Source: Nemertoderma westbladi (lineage: Eukaryota; Xenacoelomorpha; Nemertodermatida; Nemertodermatidae). From it: a DNA stretch of 60,379 nt. Of the stretch, positions 31,616 to 44,328 are shown one piece after another. Numbering within the stretch: position 1 is the stretch's first letter; each line of letters begins with the position of its first letter. The stretch is taken from contig JAUCBJ010001931.1 of NCBI GenBank assembly GCA_032718475.1, forward strand, positions 1 through 60,379, read 5' to 3'. A program made the translations under genes and the position numbers. Under the pieces are notes generated by a model that saw only the letters and a list, made by a program, of their open reading frames with translations, was not told the origin of the DNA and did no database searches.

Positions 31616-34349
31616 AATAGAACAGGTTATACAGTTTTGAAAGAAATCAGCTGTTATTTGTGTCGAACTCATCCAAAACTTAAAATAGTTATCTGCCCTG
31701 CCATCTTTATAGGAGTAAAAAAAAACGTACAAAAGCTAATACGTTAATAGCTCGTTAGGCTATATTTTTAATAATATGTCCATGTCTGCAATAATATGTT
31801 CATGCATGTAATAATATGTCCATATCTATTTCCATGCATGTAATAATATCTCCATGTCTGTAAAAATATGTCCGTCCATGTCTAAAATATTATGTCTATG
31901 TCTGTAATAATATGTCCATGTCTGTAATAATATGTCCATGTCTGTAATAATATGTCCATGTCTGCAATAATATGTTCATGCATGTAATAATATGTCCATA
32001 TCTATTTCCATGCATGTAATAATATCTCCATGTCTGTAAAAATATGTCCGTCCATGTCTAAAATATTATGTCTATGTCTGTAATAATATGTCCATGTCTG
32101 TAATAATATGTCCATGTCTGTAATAATATGTCCATGTCTGTAATAATGTCCATTTCTGCATAAATATGTACTTGTCTGTAATATTAAGTCCATATCTTTA
32201 ATAATATGTACATGTCTGTAATAATATGTACATGTCTGTAATAATATGTCCATGGCTGTAATAATATGTACATGTCTGTAATAATATGTACATGTCTGTA
32301 ATAATATGTCCATGTCTGTAATAATATGTCCATGTCCATGTCTGTAATAATGTCCATGTCTGTAATAATATGTACATGTCTGTAATAATATGTCCATGTC
32401 TGTAATAATATGTACATGTCTGTAAAAATGTCCATGTCTGTAATAATATGTACATGTCTGTAATAATATGTCCATGTCTGTAATAGTATATCTATGTCTG
32501 TAATAATATGTACATGTCTGTAAAAATGTTCATGTCTGTAATAATATGTCCATGTCTGTAATAATATGTCCATGTCTGTAATAATATGTACATGTCTGTA
32601 ATAATATGTCCATGTCTGTAATAATATGTACATGTCTGTAATAATATGTCCATGTCTGTAATAATATGTACATGTCTGTAAAAATGTCCATGTCTGTAAT
32701 AATATGTACATGTCTGTAATAATATGTCCATGTCTGTAATAGTATATCTATGTCTGTAATAATATGTACATGTCTGTAAAAATGTTCATGTCTGTAATAA
32801 TATGTCCATGTCTGTAATAATATGTCCATGTCTGTAATAATATGTCCATGTCTGTAATAATATGTACATGTCTGTAATAATATGTCCATGTCTGTAATAG
32901 TATATCTATGTCTGTAATAATATGTACATGTCTGTAATAATATGTCCATGTCTGTAATAGTATATCTATGTCTGTAATAATATGTCCATGTCTGTAATAG
33001 TATATCTATGTCTGTAATAATATGTACATGTCTGTAAAAATGTTCATGTCTGTAATAATATGTCCATGTCTGTAATAATATGTCCATGTCTGTAATAATA
33101 TGTACATGTCTGTAATAATATGTCCATGTCTGTAATAATATGTACATGTCTGTAATAATATGTCCATGTCTGTAATAATATGTACATGTCTGTAAAAATG
33201 TTCATGTCTGTAATAATATGTCCATGTCTGTAATAATATGTCCATGTCTGTAATAATATGTACATGTCTGTAATAATATGTCCATGTCTGTAATAATATG
33301 TACATGTCTGTAATAATATGTCCATGTCTGTAATAATATGTACATGTCTGTAAAAATGTCCATGTCTGTAATAATATGTACATGTCTGTAATAATATGTC
33401 CATGTCTGTAATAGTATATCTATGTCTGTAATAATATGTACATGTCTGTAAAAATGTTCATGTCTGTAATAATATGTCCATGTCTGTAATAATATGTCCA
33501 TGTCTGTAATAATATGTCCATGTCTGTAATAATATGTACATGTCTGTAATAATATGTCCATGTCTGTAATAATATGTACATGTCTGTAATAATATGTCCA
33601 TGTCTGTAATAGTATATCTATGTCTGTAATAATATGTACATGTCTGTAAAAATGTTCATGTCTGTAATAATATGTCCATGTCTGTAATAATATGTCCATG
33701 TCTGTAATAATATGTCCATGTCTGTAATAATATGTACATGTCTGTAATAATATGTCCATGTCTGTAATAATATGTACATGTCTGTAATAATATGTCCATG
33801 TCTGTAATAGTATATCTATGTCTGTAATAATATGTACATGTCTGTAAAAATGTTCATGTCTGTAATAATATGTCCATGTCTGTAATAATATGTCCATGTC
33901 TGTAATAATATGTCCATGTCTGTAATAATATGTACATGTCTGTAATAATATGTCCATGTCTGTAATAATATGTCCATGTCTGTAATAATATGTACATGTC
34001 TGTAATAATATGTCCATGTCTGTAATAATATGTACATGTCTGTAATAATATGTACATGTCTGTAATATTATGTACAGTACATCTCTGTAATAGTATGTAC
34101 ATGTCTGTAATAATATGTACAGTACATCTCTGTAATAGTATGTACATGTCTGTAATAATATGTCCATGTATGTAATAATAGTCCATGTCTGTAATAATAT
34201 GTCCATGTCTGTAATAATGTCCATATCTGTAATAATATGTCCATGTCTGAAAATAATATGTCCATGTCTGTAATAATATGTACATGTCTGTAATAATATG
34301 TACATGTCTGTAATAGTATGTACATGTCTGTAATAATATGTCCATGTAT

Positions 34350-36380
34350 GTAATAATAGTCCATGTCTGTAATAATATGTCCATGTCTGTAATAATGTCC
34401 ATATCTGTAATAATATGTCCATGTCTGAAAATAATATGTCCATGTCTGTAATAATATGTACATGTCTGTAATAATATGTACATGTCTGTAATATTATGTA
34501 CATGTCTGTAATAATATGTACATGTCTGTAATATTATGTACATGTCTGTAATATTATGTACAGTACATCTCTGTAATAGTATGTACATGTCTGTAATAAT
34601 ATGTCCATGTCTGTAATAATAGTCCATGTCTGTAATAATATGTCCATGTCTGTAATAATGTCCATATCTGTAATAATATGTACATGTCTGTAATAATATG
34701 TCCATGTCTGTAATAATATGTCCATGTCTGTAATAATATGTACATGTCTGTAATATTATGTACAGTACATCTCTGTAATAGTATGTACATGTCTGTAATA
34801 ATATGTCCATGTCTGTAATAATAGTCCATGTCTGTAATAATATGTCCATGTCTGTAATAATGTCCATATCTGTAATAATATGTACATGTCTGTAATAATA
34901 TGTCCATGTCTGTAATAATATGTACATGTCTGTAATAATATGTACATGTCTGTAATATTATGTACAGTACATCTCTGTAATAGTATGTACATGTCTGTAA
35001 TAATATGTCCATGTCTGTAATAATAGTCCATGTCTGTAATAATATGTCCATGTCTGTAATAATGTCCATATCTGTAATAATATGTACATGTCTGTAATAA
35101 TATGTCCATGTCTGTAATAATATGTCCATGTCTGTAATAATATGTACATGTCTGTAATATTATGTACAGTACATCTCTGTAATAGTATGTACATGTCTGT
35201 AATAATATGTCCATGTCTGTAATAATAGTCCATGTCTGTAATAATATGTCCATGTCTGTAATAATGTCCATATCTGTAATAATATGTACATGTCTGTAAT
35301 AATATGTCCATGTCTGTAATAATATGTCCATGTCTGTAATAATATGTCCATGTCTGTAATAATAGTCCATGTCTGTAATAATATGTCCATGTCTGTAATA
35401 ATGTCCATATCTGTAATAATATGTACATGTCTGTAATAATATGTACATGTCTGTAATAATATGTCCATGTCTGTAATAATAGTCCATGTCTGTAATAATA
35501 TGTCCATGTCTGTAATAATGTCCATATCTGTAATAATATGTCCATGTCTGTAATAATATGTCCATGTCTGTAATAATATGTACATGTCTGTAATAATATG
35601 TACATGTCTGTAATATTATGTACAGTACATCTCTGTAATAGTATGTACATGTCTGTAATAATATGTCCATGTCTGTAATAATATGTCCATGTCTGAAAAT
35701 AATATGTCCATGTCTGTAATAATATGTACATGTCTGTAATAATATGTACATGTCTGTAATATTATGTACAGTACATCTCTGTAATAGTATGTACATGTCT
35801 GTAATAATATGTCCATGTCTGTAATAATAGTCCATGTCTGTAATAATATGTCCATGTCTGTAATAATGTCCATATCTGTAATAATATGTACATGTCTGTA
35901 ATAATATGTCCATGTCTGTAATAATATGTCCATGTCTGTAATAATATGTACATGTCTGTAATATTATGTACAGTACATCTCTGTAATAGTATGTACATGT
36001 CTGTAATAATATGTCCATGTCTGTAATAATAGTCCATGTCTGTAATAATATGTCCATGTCTGTAATAATGTCCATATCTGTAATAATATGTACATGTCTG
36101 TAATAATATGTCCATGTCTGTAATAATATGTACATGTCTGTAATAATATGTACATGTCTGTAATATTATGTACAGTACATCTCTGTAATAGTATGTACAT
36201 GTCTGTAATAATATGTCCATGTCTGTAATAATAGTCCATGTCTGTAATAATATGTCCATGTCTGTAATAATGTCCATATCTGTAATAATATGTACATGTC
36301 TGTAATAATATGTCCATGTCTGTAATAATATGTCCATGTCTGTAATAATAGTCCATGTCTGTAATAATATGTCCATGTCT
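34350..36380. repeat. 202-bp higher-order repeat within the 20-bp satellite
   Basis: The marker CAGTACATCTCTGTAATAG recurs at 34561, 34763, 34965, 35167, 35769, 35971 and 36173, exactly 202 bases apart within each run, with interruptions of 456 and 146 bases around 35623. Each period has the same order of full, 19-bp and 18-bp units. Confidence 0.9.
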
Positions 36381-36631
36381 GTAATAATGTCCATATCTGT
36401 AATAATATGTACATGTCTGTAATAATATGTCCATGTCTGTAATAATATGTCCATGTCTGTAATAATATGTACGTACATGTCTGTAATAATATGTCCATGT
36501 CTGTAATATGTACATGTCTGTAATAATATGTCCATGTCTGTAATAATATGTACATGTCTGTAATAATATGTCCATGTCTGTAATAATATGTCCATGTCTG
36601 TAATAATATGTCCATGTCTGTAATAATATGT

Positions 36632-39600
36632 CCATGGCTGTAATAATATGTCAATGTCTGTAATAATATGTCCATGTCTGTAATAATATGTCCATGTCTG
36701 TAATAATATGTACATTGTACATGTCTGTAATAATGTCCATGTCTGTAATAATATGTCCATATCTGTAATAATATGTCCATGTCTGTAATAATATGTCCAT
36801 GTCTGTAATAATATGTCCATGTCTGTAATAATATGTACATGTCTGTAATAATATGTACATATCTGTAATATTGTCCATGTCTGTAATAATATGTCCATGT
36901 CTGTAATAATATGTACATTGTACATGTCTGTAATAATGTCCATGTCTGTAATAATATGTCCATGTCTGTAATAATATGTCCATGTCTGTAATAATATGTC
37001 CATGTATGTAATAATATGTCCATGTCTGTAATAATGTCCATGTCTGTAATAATATGTCCATGTCTGTAATAATATGTCCATGTCTGTAATAATATGTCCA
37101 TGTCTGTAATAATATGTCCATGTCTGTAATAATATGTCCATGTCTGTAATAATAGTCCATGTCTGTAATAATATGTCCATGTCTGTAATAATGTCCATAT
37201 CTGTAATAATATGTACATGTCTGTAATAATATGTCCATGTCTGTAATAATATGTACATGTCTGTAATAATATGTACATGTCTGTAATATTATGTACAGTA
37301 CATCTCTGTAATAGTATGTACATGTCTGTAATAATATGTCCATGTCTGTAATAATAGTCCATGTCTGTAATAATATGTACATGTCTGTAATAATATGTAC
37401 ATGTCTGTAATAATATGTACATGTCTGTAATAATATGTACATGTCTGTAATAATATGTCCATGTCTGTAATAATATGTCCATGTCTGTAATAATAGTCCA
37501 TATCTGTAATAATATGTACATGTCTGTAATAATATGTCCATGTCTGTAATAATATGTCCATGTCTGTAATAATATGTACGTACATGTCTGTAATAATATG
37601 TCCATGTCTGTAATAATATGTCCATGTCTGTAATAATATGTCCATGTCTGTAATAATATGTCCATGTCTGTAATAATATGTACATGTCTGTAATAATATG
37701 TCCATGTCTGTAATAATATGTCCATGTCTGTAATAATATGTACATGTCTGTAATAATATGTCCATGTCTGTAATAATATGTCCATGTCTGTAATAATATG
37801 TACATGTCTGTAATAATATGTCCATGTCTGTAATAATATGTCCATGTCTGTAATAATATGTACATGTCTGTAATAATATGTACATGTCTGTAATAATATG
37901 TCCATGTCTGTAATAATATGTCCATGTCTGTAATAATATGTCCATGTCTGTAATAATATGTACATGTCTGTAATAATATGTACATATCTGTAATATTGTC
38001 CATGTCTGTAATAATATGTCCATGTCTGTAATAATATGTACATTGTACATGTCTGTAATAATGTCCATGTCTGTAATAATATGTCCATGTCTGTAATAAT
38101 ATGTCCATGTCTGTAATAATATGTCCATGTCTGTAATAATATGTCCATGTCTGTAATAATAGTCCATGTCTGTAATAATATGTACATGTCTGTAATAATA
38201 TGTCCATGTCTGTAATAATATGTCCATGTCTGTAATAATATGTACATGTCTGTAATAATATGTCCATGTCTGTAATAATATGTCCATGTCTGTAATAATA
38301 TGTCCATGTCTGTAATAATATGTACATGTCTGTAATAATATGTACATGTCTGTAATAATATGTCCATGTCTGTAATAATAGTCCATGTCTGTAATAATAT
38401 GTACATGTCTGTAATAATATGTCCATGTCTGTAATAATATGTCCATGTCTGTAATAATATGTCCATGTCTGTAATAATATGTCCATGTCTGTAATAATAT
38501 GTCCATGTCTGTAATAATATGTCCATGTCTGTAATAATAGTCCATGTCTGTAATAATATGTACATGTCTGTAATAATATGTCCATGTCTGTAATAATATG
38601 TCCATGTCTGTAATAATATGTCCATGTCTGTAATAATATGTACATGTCTGTAATAATATGTACATGTCTGTAATAATATGTCCATGTCTGTAATAATATG
38701 TCCATGTCTGTAATAATATGTCCATGTCTGTAATAATATGTACATGTCTGTAATAATATGTACATATCTGTAATATTGTCCATGTCTGTAATAATATGTC
38801 CATGTCTGTAATAATATGTACATTGTACATGTCTGTAATAATGTCCATGTCTGTAATAATATGTCCATGTCTGTAATAATAGTCCATGTCTGTAATAATA
38901 TGTACTTGTCTGTAATAATATGTACATATCTGTAATAATATGTACATTGTACATGTCTGTAATAATGTCCATGTCTGTAATAATATGTCCATGTCTGTAA
39001 TAATATGTCCATGTCTGTAATAATATGTACGTACATGTCTGTAATAATATGTCCATGTCTGTAATAATATGTCCATGTCTGTAATAATATGTCCATGTCT
39101 GTAATAATATGTCCATGGCTGTAATAATATGTCAATGTCTGTAATAATATGTCCATGTCTGTAATAATATGTCCATGTCTGTAATAATATGTACATTGTA
39201 CATGTCTGTAATAATGTCCATGTCTGTAATAATATGTCCATATCTGTAATAATATGTCCATGTCTGTAATAATATGTCCATGTCTGTAATAATATGTCCA
39301 TGTCTGTAATAATATGTACATGTCTGTAATAATATGTACATATCTGTAATATTGTCCATGTCTGTAATAATATGTCCATGTCTGTAATAATATGTACATT
39401 GTACATGTCTGTAATAATGTCCATGTCTGTAATAATATGTCCATGTCTGTAATAATATGTCCATGTCTGTAATAATATGTCCATGTATGTAATAATATGT
39501 CCATGTCTGTAATAATGTCCATGTCTGTAATAATATGTCCATGTCTGTAATAATATGTCCATGTCTGTAATAATATGTCCATGTCTGTAATAATATGTCC

Positions 39601-39811
39601 ATGTCTGTAATAATATGTCCATGTCTGTAATAATAGTCCATGTCTGTAATAATATGTCCATGTCTGTAATAATGTCCATATCTGTAATAATATGTACATG
39701 TCTGTAATAATATGTCCATGTCTGTAATAATATGTACATGTCTGTAATAATATGTACATGTCTGTAATATTATGTACAGTACATCTCTGTAATAGTATGT
39801 ACATGTCTGTA
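36632..39811. repeat. segmental duplication inside the 20-bp satellite (2,481-bp offset)
   Basis: The rare variant string CCATGGCTGTAATAATATGTCAATG occurs at 36632 and 39113. The following roughly 690 bases, including the rare ACATTGTACATG junction and the CAGTACATCTC marker (37299, 39779), match in order. A second offset of exactly 780 bases links 37921-38100 with 38701-38880. Confidence 0.85.
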
Positions 39812-40669
39812 ATAATATGTCCATGTCTGTAATAATAGTCCATGTCTGTAATAATATGTACATGTCTGTAATAATATGTACATATCTGTAATATTGTCCA
39901 TGTCTGTAATAATATGTCCATGTCTGTAATAATATGTACATTGTACATGTCTGTAATAATGTCCATGTCTGTAATAATATGTCCATGTCTGTAATAATAT
40001 GTCCATGTCTGTAATAATATGTCCATGTCTGTAATAATATGTCCATGTCTGTAATAATAGTCCATGTCTGTAATAATATGTACATGTCTGTAATAATATG
40101 TACATATCTGTAATATTGTCCATGTCTGTAATAATATGTCCATGTCTGTAATAATATGTACATTGTACATGTCTGTAATAATGTCCATGTCTGTAATAAT
40201 ATGTCCATGTCTGTAATAATATGTCCATGTCTGTAATAATATGTCCATGTCTGTAATAATATGTCCATGTCTGTAATAATGTCCATGTCTGTAATAATAT
40301 GTCCATGTCTGTAATAATATGTCCATGTCTGTAATAATATGTCCATGTCTGTAATAATATGTCCATGTCTGTAATAATATGTCCATGTCTGTAATAATAT
40401 GTCCATGTCTGTAATAATATGTCCATGTCTGTAATAATATGTCCATGTCTGTAATAATATGTCCATGTCTGTAATAATATGTCCATGTCTGTAATAATAT
40501 GTTTAATCGACTTTACTGATATATATAATCAATTAAACAGAGATTAAAATTTAAATATACGGTAAGGGTAAATTTAAACCATGTCAACAATAAACTTTAA
40601 CATTTTTCATACATGTCTGAGTCTTGTTGCGTATTACAATCATTGAACTTATAGTAACTGGTTTATGAT

Positions 40670-40770
40670 ACTGTAATAATATGTACATCTGTAATAATAT
40701 GTCCATGTTTGTAATAATATCCCATATCTGTAATAATATCCCATATCTGTAATAATAAATCCATTTCTGT
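40670..40770. repeat. decayed outlying units of the 20-bp satellite
   Basis: Five degraded units (CCCATATCTGTAATAATAT type) lie about 170 bases beyond the array edge. The intervening 40503-40669 is unrelated sequence. Confidence 0.75.
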
Positions 40771-40784
40771 TATCGCCGGAGACG

Positions 40785-40985
40785 CTAAAGATTGAAAGCT
40801 AAAATAACCATTCTGGCTCATACAGTAAGGAGGAGGGAGATGAGACTATCTCTGTTTCAAATTGTATGCAATCCCAATAAGATCTGTTGAAAAATTCGGG
40901 GTGGGGGTCACTGAATTACGAAACTATATTCCAGAACATGGTATACTGTATATGGTAGACCACTAGGTTTCCTATCGCCTGTTTG
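40785..40985 (+). repeat. dispersed repeat related to the 57.8-59.5 kb hairpins
   Basis: GCTAAAGATTGAAAGC, TGGCTCA, AAGGAGGAGGGAGATGA, TGCAATC and TATTCCAGAACATGG appear in the order seen at 58.37-58.46 kb and 59.46 kb. Confidence 0.6.
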
Positions 40986-41188
40986 AGGCCATAAAACAAG
41001 GTCACGCACTGTGTCTCGTTTCCAATTGTAATCAAACACACTTAATTCACACTGATACATAAATCGTTATTAATAATATTAGCATTAATAGTTAATAAAT
41101 TAATATTTAATCAATTATAATTAATATTTTAAATTAGGATATATTAATAATATTAAAATAAGTTATACTGCATTAATTATATTAATAA

Positions 41189-41995
41189 TTATGAGTGTAT
41201 GTAAGGTTTGTAGGTGTAATACTTAGGGAAAGAATCCAATCTAATGTGAACCCAATAAACTCCCAAACCGCTAGTAGAAAGCCATACCTTGCTATCGGGA
41301 TGCGAGCTCAGTCGTTGTTGCATCGCTCGACCCGTAATTCGCCACAACTCGTCGACCTGTATGGGATCCGCGAATCGAACAAAGTTCGCCAGGTGAGCGT
41401 ATGCGTTGCTACGCGACGAGGTCAACGGACACGGCGCCACTAGAAACGCGTCGCCACCCAGATTGGGGAAACCGGTGATATTGTTAGTAGAACTAGCGTA
41501 ATGTTCTGAGAAAGCCTCCACTTCCTCAGCAACTCCGACTAAGGATTCAGCTTCCTTTAGAATAAACTCGAAGTTCTGATTGTTTGAAGTAGCGAAGGAT
41601 ATGGCAGGAGTTTCAAAAAAATATGCATCAAATTGAACTGAATCTTTTAAGACTTTAAGGAAGGCCTTGAGGAATTCTGGTTGACCGTTCTGTTCTTCTG
41701 ACATTAGTTTAATAGCGGTCCAATAAGTTATATGTTCCCCGTTTCTTTCAGCACGGAATTTTTTGCAGTTCCTCCCAATTATTTCTTCGGTAAAAGTGAA
41801 TTCCGGCTCCATCGTTGATGTTATTGTAACGGGAAAAGCGAAGGTTTTCTGTACCGGTAGAATTCGCCACAGTAGTGAGGAACTGATTAACAATACTAAT
41901 ACAACGGCGCAAATATGTCTACCGCTAGACCTACAGCTAATGTTAATAGCGGGACAGGCGTACAACTTCAGTTGATTAGTCTCAACAGTCAACAT
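41189..41995 (-). CDS. DUF6940-like protein with N-terminal membrane anchor
   Basis: A single-exon 268-codon frame. Residues 29-43 (CAVVLVLLISSSLLW) form one membrane segment, with basic residues before it. The rest (70-268) resembles the DUF6940 family, of unknown function, as I recall it. Conserved-looking blocks are YWTAIKLM (91-98), FFETP (126-130), PNLGGDAFLVAPCP (177-190), YAHLANFVRFA (199-209), ELWRITG (216-222) and VWLSTSGLGVYWVHIRLDS (237-255) followed by PKYY. Invariant-looking Trp, His and Arg in the last block suggest an enzyme-like active site, but no reaction is known. The topology is probably type II, with the domain in the lumen or outside the cell. The gene lies between the two giant satellite arrays. 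Confidence 0.75.
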   Translation of the reverse strand: MLTVETNQLKLYACPAINISCRSSGRHICAVVLVLLISSSLLWRILPVQKTFAFPVTITSTMEPEFTFTEEIIGRNCKKFRAERNGEHITYWTAIKLMSEEQNGQPEFLKAFLKVLKDSVQFDAYFFETPAISFATSNNQNFEFILKEAESLVGVAEEVEAFSEHYASSTNNITGFPNLGGDAFLVAPCPLTSSRSNAYAHLANFVRFADPIQVDELWRITGRAMQQRLSSHPDSKVWLSTSGLGVYWVHIRLDSFPKYYTYKPYIHS

Positions 41996-42149
41996 TTAAT
42001 TAAGTGTGGGTAAAGTGTAGCAGAGGTCCAATCTCCCGTAAATCGATATCAACAAATAACAGCTGATCACCAGTAATAGGAAACTGTAGGCCTAAACTGT
42101 GGGGCGAGCCACGCAGTCAGTCCTTGGCGACAATTATAATTAGAGAATA

Positions 42150-42410
42150 GTGCAAAATTTCATGTCCATCTGTCTGTCTGTCTGTCCGTCTGTCTGTAAT
42201 GAAAAATTAATTCGTAAATAACTTTAAAGATTTTAACCATTTTCAGCCAAATTATGTCTGAGCATACTAGAGAAAAAGTTGCAATATTTTTTAAAGTTTC
42301 GGGCAAATACCTCTCGAACTTTTGACTCCAGGTCAAACTTGTTTCGAACTTGCTCAAGTTCGCGTGCTGCGCGACGTCCCACGAACGTGGTTTTATATTG
42401 TCTGATTGTA
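42150..42410. repeat. dispersed repeat with (GTCT)n head
   Basis: GTCTGTCTGTCTGTCC precedes AATTCGTAAATAACTTTAAAGATTTTAACCATTTT and a conserved-looking 150-base tail. This layout is typical of an interspersed element. No ORF is supported. Confidence 0.4.
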
Positions 42411-42429
42411 TGACAATTAACAGACTACA

Positions 42430-42866
42430 ACGGCCAAGAATGCAGTTAAGGCTGCATCTAGGTCCCTGAACAGGCAGTACTCTGTTAATGTACAGGAGCT
42501 TATAAAGGAGCGTACAGGAGCTTAAATGCTGACGACAGCAGGCAATCATCCCAGGCATGGGAATCGATCAACTTGCTTGCTGGTCGGAAAAGCCAACCAA
42601 CCACCAAGGTTAAGTCTGAATCACCAGCCGATCGCCTCAATGGTTGGAAGGCCCACTTTGAAAAGCTCCTCAATAATGACAGGGTATTTCCTGATAACTT
42701 TCTAGCAGTAAAAGTGTCTGAGTCGGTAATCCCAGATATTCCCATTGGCGATATCTCCTTTGCAGAAGTGAAGGCTGCTGCAAAGAGCATTAAGACTAAT
42801 CGTGCCAGTGGAGTAGATATAGTGTCCCCCCTGAGGTCTTTAAAATACCTGAGTGTTTCAAGATAA
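42430..42866 (+). pseudogene. LINE fragment, linker between EN and RT
   Basis: The plus-strand peptide reads NLLAGRKSQPTTKV, ADRLNGWKAHFEKLLNN, then EVKAAAKSIKTNRASGVDIV and breaks off. This is the region just before RT motif 1 in RTE-like LINE polyproteins (the K-x-NRASGVD block). The RT itself is absent. It may derive from the same family as copies 1 and 2, but they do not overlap this region. Confidence 0.7.
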
Positions 42867-43130
42867 TGTACCCTATCATAGTAGACTTACGTACAGAACG
42901 ACGAGAGTCCCACAAAGAAATGAAAACAGGCTTGGTGCCAGTTTAGTGGCGGATTTAGGGTGTATGTCACTATGTCATGACTTACTATAGATACGACCCG
43001 CCAAGCTGCTGCAAAGCCCGTAAATTTAGTGGGCCAGTTATTTCTTTTAGATAGAACCCCTGAAACAATAGTCTAGCGCGTCGAAAGTCATACTATAGTA
43101 GGTCATGACTATGTCATGACCTACCCATTA

Positions 43131-43153
43131 ATAATAATAATAATAATAATAAT
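43131..43153. repeat. (AAT)n microsatellite, 3' tail of LINE
   Basis: AATAATAAT repeats abut the 3' end of the minus-strand LINE at 43154-43800. Confidence 0.8.
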
Positions 43154-43800
43154 GTATATTTCTATAGCGCCTATCTAGGCTTGTTTCGAGGCGCTTGACC
43201 ATCAAAGTCTAAACAACAACAAACAACATCATCAATATCAATATATATATATACAGTATAAAATAAGTAATGGTAATTTTTAAAAACTAGTATAAAAACG
43301 AGATAGAATTTATTAATCGTACTCAATATGAAATAAAAATGTTTTAAGACCAGATTTAAAAGCACCAAGCGATTGTGAGTTTCGAAGGTCTAGTGGAAGG
43401 GAATTCCATATTCTGAGTGCGGCGACAGAGAAGGCGCGCTTGCCGTAATTTTCTAGGTTATATCTGGAGATTTCAAGCAACCCAGAGTTACCGGATCGCA
43501 GTAACCGCTGTGGCTCATATCGCGTTAGTAGGATCCGTAGGTAATCCGGTGCCTGATTGGTCATCAATTTATATGTCAACATAGCGATCTTGTATTCTAT
43601 TCGACGGTGCACTGGGAGCCAATGTAGCCTTTTTAGAACTGGGCTAATGTGGTCCCGTTTCTTTACTCCCCCCGACTAGTCGAGCCGCCGAATTCTGTAC
43701 GTATTGTAATTTTGTTGTGTATTTTGAAGGCAATCCATAATACAGAGCATTATTATAATCTAATCTGCTTGTAATAAATGTGTGAACCAAGATCATATTG
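43154..43800 (-). mobile_element. CR1/L2-like LINE 3' end with C-terminal RT coding remnant
   Basis: The frame 43313-43612 (99 codons) encodes the widespread C-terminal block of CR1/L2-type LINEs: HRRIEYKIAMLTYK, QAPDYLRILL, YEPQRLLRSG, YGKRAFSVAALRIWNSLP and LGAFKSGLKTFLF. Downstream is a 3' UTR containing TATAGCGCC...AGGCGCTT and an (ATT)n tail. The part upstream of 43612 is non-coding-like and may be a fused second fragment. Confidence 0.75.
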
Positions 43801-44037
43801 GAAAACAACATTGGAAAACCCGCGGTAAAACACTATGAATTTACATTATTTTGTAATATTTAATAATTTTGTAATATATTTGACAAGATAATATCGAAAT
43901 AGCTAAAATCTTAACTCGGAAATATAAAATATACAAAATAGAATATAAAATAAATAACTATGTAATCAACCCGTCACCAATTCACTTAAGTTTCTAATCC
44001 GTTTCCCTCTCACTTTCATCCATACATACTGTACCCC

Positions 44038-44321
44038 AGGCCCGTAGCAGGGATTTTAAAAGGGCGGTTCGATTTTTCCAAAAAAAGGGCACTTTTTTAA
44101 TTTGTTTAAATAATGACAAATATCAAATATACGGGGGGGGGGGGGGGGGTGGACTTTAATATTTGCTTTGCTGGAGAGGGCACTTTTACGAATAGGAATA
44201 TAATTAAAAGGATAATATTTCTCAAAAAGGGCACATTTCCCAAAATTGTGTTCGTATAAAAGGGCACTTTTCTCAAAAGGTCGGTTTGTTCGAACCAACG
44301 AACCCCCCTGGCTACGGGCCT
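44038..44321. mobile_element. 284-bp MITE with AGGCCCGTAGC termini
   Basis: It begins AGGCCCGTAGC and ends GCTACGGGCCT. The inverted similarity continues through GGGCGGTTCG / CGAACCCCCC with small gaps. It is flanked by GTACCCC (44031-44037) and GTACCCT (44322-44328), a 7-bp duplication with one mismatch. A G run lies at about 44134-44149. Termini of this type are common in marine invertebrate repeats. Confidence 0.75.
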
Positions 44322-44328
44322 GTACCCT

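Larger units (their letters stand above)
31772..40502. repeat. 20-bp satellite array, unit ATGTCCATGTCTGTAATAAT
   Basis: About 430 copies over 8.7 kb. The main variants are GTCCAT versus GTACAT, 18-bp units (TAATGTCC), 19-bp units (TAATAGTCC) and TAGTATATCTATG. The left edge holds a 176-bp duplicated block of diverged units (TCTGC at 31785 and 31961). The 20-bp unit is not a multiple of three and contains no stop in any minus-strand frame, so minus ORFs up to 1,426 codons appear (20-residue repeats such as MDILLQTWTYYYRHGHIITD). These are very probably not genes. Confidence 0.97.

Noticed and set aside
36166-40446. 1,426-codon minus-strand ORF and its companions (33-40 kb)
   Set aside because: Pure 20-bp satellite; all three frames are open because the unit lacks stops. 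No start context, domain or non-repetitive segment.
43201-43260. Possible tRNA-derived SINE head near the (AAT)n tail
   Set aside because: No A/B box pair could be identified; the sequence fits the 3' UTR of the adjacent LINE.
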